Part shown: positions 7,193 to 11,643 of the stretch, one piece after another
Layout: every line of letters begins with the position of its first letter
How positions within the stretch are numbered: the first letter of the stretch is position 1
From: Betaproteobacteria bacterium
Lineage (GTDB): Bacteria > Pseudomonadota > Gammaproteobacteria > Burkholderiales > SG8-41
Reading direction: 5' to 3'
DNA: 11,643 nt
Assembly (NCBI GenBank): GCA_021300125.1
Contig: JAJTHX010000246.1
Span: 1 to 11,643 of the forward strand
Notes under the pieces: generated by a model
The model's database searches: none
Seen by the model: only the letters and a program-made list of their open reading frames with translations
Told to the model about the DNA's origin: nothing
Program-made: the position numbers and the translations under genes

Positions 7193-7226
7193 AAAAAAAA
7201 CACCATCCGGTGTGTGCCGGATGGTG
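7193..7226 (-). terminator. Rho-independent terminator between dctP and dctQ
   Basis: A perfect 10-bp inverted repeat (7201-7210 with 7217-7226, CACCATCCGG/CCGGATGGTG) with a 6-nt loop is followed on the minus strand by eight T residues (7200-7193). It begins 34 nt after the dctP stop codon. Since dctQ continues on the same strand, the structure likely acts as a partial terminator that gives more dctP than dctQ-dctM message; it would also shield the dctP message from 3' decay (inference). Confidence 0.93.
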
Positions 7227-7259
7227 CGTGCTGCCTGGAGCCGGTGCGACCCGGGGTTA

Positions 7260-8429
7260 TTACTTGGCGGTGTCCTTCTTGGCCGCCGGGGCCGGCTTCT
7301 TGCCGAAGTAGTGGTTGAACGCCATGCGCCGGTTGACGTTGGTATCAAGGTCCCAGCGCACCGAACGCTCGGCAAACCTGCGCTGCGATTCCATGATCTC
7401 GCCGAACAGCGGATTATCCTTGCGCTTGGCCACGGCGGCATCGTAGCCGTCGAGCTGGGCCTGCAGCACGGCATCCGGGGTCTTGTAGAACTTGACGCCC
7501 TGGCGCTGCTGCATCTCGATGTAGTCCTGCGAGTAGCGGTGCACCGCCTTCCACGACATGTCGGCGGAAGCCGCCTCGACGGCGTTCTCGATGATCGCCT
7601 TCATCCTCGGCGGCAGGCCGTCGAACTTCTGCTTGTTGAACATGATCTCGAACTGCTCGGCGTTCTGGTGGAAGCTCTGCAGCATGCACACCTTGGACAC
7701 GTCGGGGAAGCCGAGGATGCGGTCGGAGGAGGCATTATTGAACTCGGCCGCGTCAAGCAGGCCGCGGTCCATCGCCGGCACGATCTCGCCGCCGGGCAGC
7801 GCATTGACGGCCGCACCCATGGCGGTGAAGACGTCAATCGAGATGCCGACGGTGCGGAACTTCAGGCCCTTGAAGTCCTGGGTCTTGGTGATCGGCTTCT
7901 TGAACCAGCCCAGGGGCTGGGTCGGCATCGGACCATAGGGGAAGGACACCACGTTGGCGCCGATCGAGTTGTAGAGTTTCTCGAGCAGCTGGCGGCCGCC
8001 GCCGTATTTGTGCCAGGCCAGCATCATGTTGGCATCCATGCCGAAGGCCGGACCCGAGCCCCACAGCGCCAGCGCGTTCTGCTTGCCGTAGTGGTAGACC
8101 AGCACGCCGTGGCCGCCGTCGAGGGTGCCCTTGGACACCGCGTCGAGCAGCTGGAAAGCCGGCACCACGGCACCGGCGGGCAGCACGTCGATCTTGAGGT
8201 CGCCGCCGGTCATGTCATTGACCTTCTTGGCGAAATCCAGCGCGTATTCGTGGAAGATGTCCTTCGCCGGCCAGGTGCTCTGCCAGCGCATGGTGATCGG
8301 CCCCGACTGCGCCTTGGCGATCATCGGGAACCCGGCGACCGCGGCACCGGCAGCGGCTGTGGCACCACCCAGGAACTTGCGGCGGGTCGTCTTGGCCTCT
8401 GCGGCCTTGTTGTCTTGTTTTTTCAGCAT
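7260..8429 (-). CDS. dctP: TRAP transporter periplasmic solute-binding protein (DctP/TakP/FcbT1-type), Tat-exported
   Basis: This is the extracytoplasmic receptor that captures the solute for the DctQM permease. From the ATG at 8429 it has 389 residues. The N-terminus carries a twin-arginine signal (TTRRKFLGG at 14-22), an Ala/Gly-rich hydrophobic region and an AKA-QS cleavage site near residue 40. Conserved landmarks of the fold are FRTVG at 191-195, whose Arg192 corresponds to the carboxylate-binding Arg of TRAP binding proteins, and ALPGGEIVPAMDRGLLDAAEF at 210-230. The latter is characteristic of the TakP/lactate-binding branch, where the Glu after DAA helps hold a metal-bound 2-oxo or 2-hydroxy acid. 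I therefore infer a 2-oxo/2-hydroxy monocarboxylate or an aromatic acid as ligand, not a C4-dicarboxylate. The frame stays open upstream to 8660, but the ATG at 8429 is chosen because of its strong ribosome binding site and the immediate Tat signal. The tail (GKKPAPAAKKDTAK) is basic and likely flexible. Confidence 0.94.
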   Translation of the reverse strand: MLKKQDNKAAEAKTTRRKFLGGATAAAGAAVAGFPMIAKAQSGPITMRWQSTWPAKDIFHEYALDFAKKVNDMTGGDLKIDVLPAGAVVPAFQLLDAVSKGTLDGGHGVLVYHYGKQNALALWGSGPAFGMDANMMLAWHKYGGGRQLLEKLYNSIGANVVSFPYGPMPTQPLGWFKKPITKTQDFKGLKFRTVGISIDVFTAMGAAVNALPGGEIVPAMDRGLLDAAEFNNASSDRILGFPDVSKVCMLQSFHQNAEQFEIMFNKQKFDGLPPRMKAIIENAVEAASADMSWKAVHRYSQDYIEMQQRQGVKFYKTPDAVLQAQLDGYDAAVAKRKDNPLFGEIMESQRRFAERSVRWDLDTNVNRRMAFNHYFGKKPAPAAKKDTAK

Positions 8430-8432
8430 GTG

Positions 8433-8439
8433 CTCCTCC
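8433..8439 (-). promoter_or_regulatory. Strong ribosome binding site of dctP
   Basis: GGAGGAG on the minus strand lies just before the ATG at 8429, with GGAGG ending 5 nt from the A of the start codon. It fixes the dctP start well inside a longer open frame and fits the high expression expected of a binding protein. Confidence 0.85.
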
Positions 8440-8610
8440 AGATCGTGTGGACAGCAGTAACCGCAACGGAAGCCATGTAACTTGCCAGCATCCGCAACCG
8501 CAGCGGCCAGGTTGGAATGTCCGGTTGATGCCCCGGTATTTTCTCGTGTCCGCGGGCTTGCACACGAATGCCGAAAGGGGCACTGCGGCAAGCGGCGCGG
8601 TGGCGATGCC

Positions 8611-8639
8611 ATCCTAGCGGCCACCCCCCCCAAAAGCAA
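8611..8639 (-). promoter_or_regulatory. Candidate sigma-70-type promoter for the TRAP operon
   Basis: On the minus strand TTGCTT (8639-8634) and TAGGAT (8616-8611) are separated by exactly 17 nt. The -10 matches the consensus at 4 of 6 positions, including the essential first T, second A and last T; the -35 matches at 3 of 6 (TTG). The predicted start would leave an untranslated leader of about 175 nt before dctP. The spacer is unusual in holding a run of G residues. The prediction rests on consensus match and location only. Confidence 0.4.
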
Positions 8640-8739
8640 GACGGCCGGGACGGGAAACACGCCAAATCCTTACGGGTTGCTGACGGCCACCCGCGCGACC
8701 AGCCGGCACCGCCGCAGGCGATGGCGAAACCGGCTGTTG

Positions 8740-11463
8740 TCATGGACGGCCGGCCCGCATCCGCCAGGCTTTTTCGACCTCCACCGCGGCAAAGAAGGCC
8801 AGCCCGAACACCGCGAGCAGCAGCGCCTCGGCCGGAGGCAGGCTGCGGGTGTCGAACACGGCCTGCAGCAACGGCATGAAAGTCACCGCCAGCTGCGCCA
8901 GCACGACCAGGACAACCGCGGTCCATACCGCCCGCGTGCCGCGCAAAGCGGCCAGTGACAACGACGAGGCATGCCGGTTGCGGATGCTGAAGAGATAGGC
9001 AATTTCGGTCACCACCAGCATGTTCAGCGCCAGCGTGCGCGCCAGTTCCACCTGGTGGCCTCGCTCGATGGCGATCCAGTAGACGCCGAACACGCAGCCG
9101 ACCACCAGCAGTGAAACCAGCAGGATCTGCCAGACCAGGCCTGCGGTCAGCAAAGGCTCGTCGCGCGTACGCGGAGGCTGACGCATGACTTCCGCCTCGC
9201 TTGGCTCGAAGGCCAGCGCCAGGCCCAGTGTAGTCGCGGTGATCAGGTTGACCCACAGGATCTGGATCGGCGTCACCGGCAGCGACAGCCCGGCGAGCAG
9301 GGCCACGATCAGCGTCAATGCCTCCCCGCCGTTGGTGGGCAGGGTCCAGCTGATCACCTTCTTCAGGTTTTCATAGACTGTGCGTCCCTCGCGGATCGCC
9401 GCAACAATCGATGCGAAGTTGTCGTCCGCAAGCACCAGTTCCGCCGCCTCCTTGGCCGCCTCGCTGCCCTTGAGCCCCATCGCCACGCCGGCATCGGCAC
9501 GTTTCAGCGCCGGCGCATCGTTCACCCCGTCGCCAGTCATCGCCACCGTCAGCCCGCGGGACTGCAGCGCCTGCACCAGCCGCAGCTTGTGCTCCGGGCT
9601 CGTCCGCGCGAACACGTCGGCCTGCATCACGCTGCGCGCCAGCGCCGTGTCGTCGAGCCGGTCCAGTTCGGCTCCGGTGAGGGCCTGCTGCGCATGCTCC
9701 AGCCCCACCTGGCGGGCGATGGCCAGGGCGGTGCCGGCATGGTCACCCGTGATCATCTTGACCCGGATGCCCGCACGGCGGCACTCGGCCACCGCAGCCA
9801 CCGCCTCCGGCCGCGGCGGATCAACCAGGCCGGCCATGCCGATCAGGCTGAGCGCCCCTTCCAGCTCGGCGCTTTGCAGCACGGTGCGCTCCACCGGCAC
9901 GGCCAGCATCGCAAAGGCAAGCACGCGCTGGCCGTCAGCGGCCATGGCATCAATCCGCCCCTGCCAGTAGGCACCGTCGACCGCCGCGGTGGAGCCATGG
10001 CCCGCACGTTCGTCACGACACATCTGCAGGATGCGTTCGGGCGCGCCCTTGGCCACGATCAGCGCATGGCCCTCGTGGTCATGACAGAGCACGGCCATGT
10101 AGCGGTGCCGCGCGTCAAAGGCAATGGCATCGCTGCGGCGCCAGCGCCGCCGCTCACCGTCAATGTCGACGCCGCACTTGATCGCCAGCGACAGCAGCGC
10201 GCCCTCCATCGGGTCACCCTCGACGCTCCAGCGTCCTTCGTGGTGATGCAGCGCGGCGTCGTTGCACAGCGTGGCGGCCAGCGCCAGTTCGCGCAGACGC
10301 TCCACGGCGCCGGCATCCTGCGCCCCGGGCAGCACACGGCCCTCGGGCGCATAACCGCTGCCGCAGACAGTCCAGCCTGCGCGGCCCGCGGCAACCGCAA
10401 CCCCGGCCATCTCGTTGCGGGTCAGCGTCCCGGTCTTGTCGGTGCAGATCACCGACACCGAGCCCAGGGTCTCGATCGCAGGCAGGCGGCGCACGATGGC
10501 CTGGCGCTTCGCCATGGCGTTGACACCGATTGCCAGCGTGATGGTCATCACCGCCGGCAGTCCCTCGGGAATGGCGGCCACAGCGAGCCCGACCACCACC
10601 ATGAAAATCTCCGTGAACGCCTGGCCCGACACAACATAGCCGTGGGCACGCAGCAGGCCGGACACGGCCAGGATCACCCCGGTCAACCAGCGCGCGAATC
10701 GGTCCATCTGACGCACCAGCGGTGTTTCCAGCGATTCGATCGCGGACAGCATGCCGCTGATGCGGCCGATTTCCGTGGCTGCCCCGGTGGCGACCACCAC
10801 GCCGCGCGCCTGTCCCGTCACCGCCAGCGTACCGCTGAACGCCATGCCCAGGCGGTCGCCCAGCGCGGCAGATTCGGCGACCGCGACAACCGCCTTGTCC
10901 ACCGGCACCGATTCCCCGGTAAGCACCGCCTCCTCCGCAGCCAGGCCGTACACTTCGAGCAGCCGCAGATCCGCCGGAACGCGATCGCCGGCTTGGAGCA
11001 ACACCATATCACCCGGCACAAGATCCTGTGCATCAACGTTTTGCCGCACACCATCGCGCAGCACCGAAGCCCTCGGTGCAAGCATGCGGCGGATTGCCTC
11101 CATTGAACGTTCGGCCTTGCCCTCCTGCAGAAACCCGATCACCGCATTGGCCAGCACCACGGCAAGGATGACCAGCGTGTCGGCGACATGGCCCAGCACC
11201 AGCGTGATCGCCGCCGAGCCGAGCAACACATAGATCAGGACATTGTGGAATTGCAGCAGGAAACGCTGCAGCAAGCTGGGCAGGGGGGACTGGGGCAGCC
11301 GGTTGGGACCGTGCCGGGCCCGGCGCCGCAGGACCTCGTCTGAGGCAAGCCCCGTGCCGCAGGAATCCAGTGCCGCCATGACCTGCTCCGCGTCGAGCGC
11401 ATGCCAGGACGGTGCAGGTGCGCCAGCGCCGCGGTCATCGGCCTGCCGGTCTGGGGGAGCCAC
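8740..11463 (-). CDS. P-type cation-transporting ATPase (type II, SERCA/PMA-like)
   Basis: This ATP-driven inner-membrane cation pump has 907 residues, full length for type II pumps. In order: N-terminal cation-ATPase domain (about 20-55), TM1-TM2 (about 70-112), actuator domain with TGES at 182-185, TM3-TM4 with VAAIPEGLP (295-303), phosphorylation motif DKTGT with the phosphorylated Asp342, nucleotide-binding KGAPE at 472-476, TGD at 572-574, MTGDGVND at 642-649, then six C-terminal helices. Compared with SERCA, the ion-site residues Glu309, Asn768, Glu771, Asn796, Thr799 and Glu908 have counterparts (Glu300, Asn711, Glu714, Asn739, Thr742 and Glu820), but Asp800 is replaced by Ala743. The ion is therefore uncertain: Ca2+, Na+, Mg2+ or another cation. 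The GTG at 11463 is the only start before the N-terminal domain; no clear ribosome binding site is visible, and the start lies 8 nt after the upstream stop, so coupling is likely. No link to the TRAP cluster is evident. Confidence 0.94.
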   Translation of the reverse strand: MAPPDRQADDRGAGAPAPSWHALDAEQVMAALDSCGTGLASDEVLRRRARHGPNRLPQSPLPSLLQRFLLQFHNVLIYVLLGSAAITLVLGHVADTLVILAVVLANAVIGFLQEGKAERSMEAIRRMLAPRASVLRDGVRQNVDAQDLVPGDMVLLQAGDRVPADLRLLEVYGLAAEEAVLTGESVPVDKAVVAVAESAALGDRLGMAFSGTLAVTGQARGVVVATGAATEIGRISGMLSAIESLETPLVRQMDRFARWLTGVILAVSGLLRAHGYVVSGQAFTEIFMVVVGLAVAAIPEGLPAVMTITLAIGVNAMAKRQAIVRRLPAIETLGSVSVICTDKTGTLTRNEMAGVAVAAGRAGWTVCGSGYAPEGRVLPGAQDAGAVERLRELALAATLCNDAALHHHEGRWSVEGDPMEGALLSLAIKCGVDIDGERRRWRRSDAIAFDARHRYMAVLCHDHEGHALIVAKGAPERILQMCRDERAGHGSTAAVDGAYWQGRIDAMAADGQRVLAFAMLAVPVERTVLQSAELEGALSLIGMAGLVDPPRPEAVAAVAECRRAGIRVKMITGDHAGTALAIARQVGLEHAQQALTGAELDRLDDTALARSVMQADVFARTSPEHKLRLVQALQSRGLTVAMTGDGVNDAPALKRADAGVAMGLKGSEAAKEAAELVLADDNFASIVAAIREGRTVYENLKKVISWTLPTNGGEALTLIVALLAGLSLPVTPIQILWVNLITATTLGLALAFEPSEAEVMRQPPRTRDEPLLTAGLVWQILLVSLLVVGCVFGVYWIAIERGHQVELARTLALNMLVVTEIAYLFSIRNRHASSLSLAALRGTRAVWTAVVLVVLAQLAVTFMPLLQAVFDTRSLPPAEALLLAVFGLAFFAAVEVEKAWRMRAGRP

Positions 11464-11471
11464 TCGCGGAT

Positions 11472-11643
11472 TCAGCTGCGCGGCTCGGGCTTGAGCACCA
11501 CATCATCGGGGCCGGCAGGCCAGCGGAAATATTCGGTGCGCAGTCCCTTGCCGACCGTGAGTGTGCGCGACTGGCGCAGGGCCTCATACTCCACAAACAC
11601 GGTATAGGCGCCTGGAGGCAGGCAGGCCAGCAGCCAGGGGCCA
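11472..11643 (-). CDS. Unidentified protein, C-terminal 57 codons (gene continues beyond the right edge)
   Basis: The frame is open from the window edge to a TGA at 11472-11474. The visible residues include LPPGAYTVFVEYE, SRTLTVGKGL and EYFRWPAGPDD and end in KPEPRS. The alternation of short strands with PPGAYTV and a later TVGKG turn resembles carboxypeptidase-regulatory-like or other small beta-sandwich domains seen in exported proteins; this is an inference from pattern only. The codon usage (GC-rich third positions) and its tight 8-nt distance to the ATPase start support a real gene transcribed with the ATPase. The N-terminus, including any signal peptide, is not in the window. Function unknown. 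Confidence 0.65.
   Translation of the reverse strand, partial: GPWLLACLPPGAYTVFVEYEALRQSRTLTVGKGLRTEYFRWPAGPDDVVLKPEPRS

Larger units (their letters stand above)
8430..8739. other. 310-nt intergenic region between the P-type ATPase and dctP
   Basis: No gene is supported here. Next to the ATPase stop there is a 7-bp inverted repeat (8700-8706 with 8730-8736, 23-nt loop) without a T-run, so at most a processing or Rho-related structure. The central part has a C7-8 tract (8624-8631) within the spacer of a candidate promoter. The part close to dctP contains two copies of a GTTGCGG-type heptamer (about 8463-8468 and 8494-8500) that might belong to a regulator site. The minus-strand frame of dctP is open through much of the region but lacks a better start or a recognisable protein. 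Confidence 0.6.

Noticed and set aside
7212..8480. Plus-strand open frame of 422 codons opposite dctP
   Set aside because: It is antisense to a clear TRAP binding protein and also runs across the terminator hairpin; composition is that of an antisense shadow.
8430..8660. N-terminal extension of dctP up to 8660
   Set aside because: The extension contains no signal peptide or conserved segment, while the internal ATG at 8429 has a strong ribosome binding site followed at once by a Tat signal.
8700..8736. Inverted repeat just after the ATPase stop as an intrinsic terminator
   Set aside because: The stem is 7 bp with a 23-nt loop and no T-run follows on the minus strand, so it is not a convincing Rho-independent terminator.
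9589..11106. Long plus-strand open frame opposite the P-type ATPase
   Set aside because: The minus-strand frame carries every catalytic motif of a P-type ATPase; the antisense frame has low-complexity His/Gln/Arg-rich composition and no family signature.
1..11643. Defence system, CRISPR array, prophage or insertion sequence
   Set aside because: No regularly spaced direct repeats, transposase, integrase, nuclease or phage structural motifs are visible; all genes fit metabolism and transport.

Overview
This is a GC-rich, tightly packed bacterial chromosome segment in which every supported gene lies on the minus strand, so the text below follows the right-to-left direction of transcription. The gene content suggests a proteobacterium, most likely a betaproteobacterium of the Burkholderiales type. 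The pointers are a TRAP transporter with a Tat-exported binding protein, an AEC carrier, and a malyl-CoA-lyase-like enzyme next to a GarR-like reductase. That placement is inference from gene content and composition; no taxonomic marker is present.

Right part (11643 to 8740): the last 57 codons of an unidentified protein, then a complete P-type cation ATPase of 907 residues starting 8 nt after that stop codon. These two look like one transcription unit. A non-coding gap of about 310 bases follows (8430-8739). It contains a candidate sigma-70-type promoter and a strong ribosome binding site for the next gene.

Middle part (8429 to 4481): a complete TRAP transporter in the order binding protein (dctP), small permease (dctQ), large permease (dctM). 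A textbook intrinsic terminator separates dctP from dctQ, which probably lets the binding protein be made in excess. dctQ and dctM overlap by 4 nt. The large permease has an in-frame insertion carrying five GLQEP decapeptide-like repeats between two extra hydrophobic segments, the most unusual feature of the window. The binding protein resembles the TakP/FcbT1-type branch, whose known members bind 2-oxo acids, 2-hydroxy acids or aromatic acids.

Left part (4474 to 1): an amidase-signature hydrolase with a frameshift close to its C-terminus, a D-2-hydroxyacid dehydrogenase (glyoxylate/hydroxypyruvate reductase-like), a short AT-rich spacer, an AEC-family carrier, a 3-hydroxyisobutyrate dehydrogenase/tartronate-semialdehyde-reductase-like enzyme, and the N-terminal 85 residues of a CitE/malyl-CoA-lyase-like enzyme that runs off the window. 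Gaps between neighbouring genes are very short (1 to about 60 nt).

Read together, the left and middle parts look like a catabolic cluster for a small organic acid: uptake by TRAP or AEC carriers, amide hydrolysis, oxidoreduction of 2-hydroxy/2-oxo acids, and CoA-thioester cleavage that may release glyoxylate. The substrate cannot be fixed from sequence alone. I see no RNA gene, CRISPR array, insertion sequence, phage gene or transcriptional regulator. Apart from the large-permease insertion and the amidase frameshift, the window is ordinary metabolic and transport sequence.
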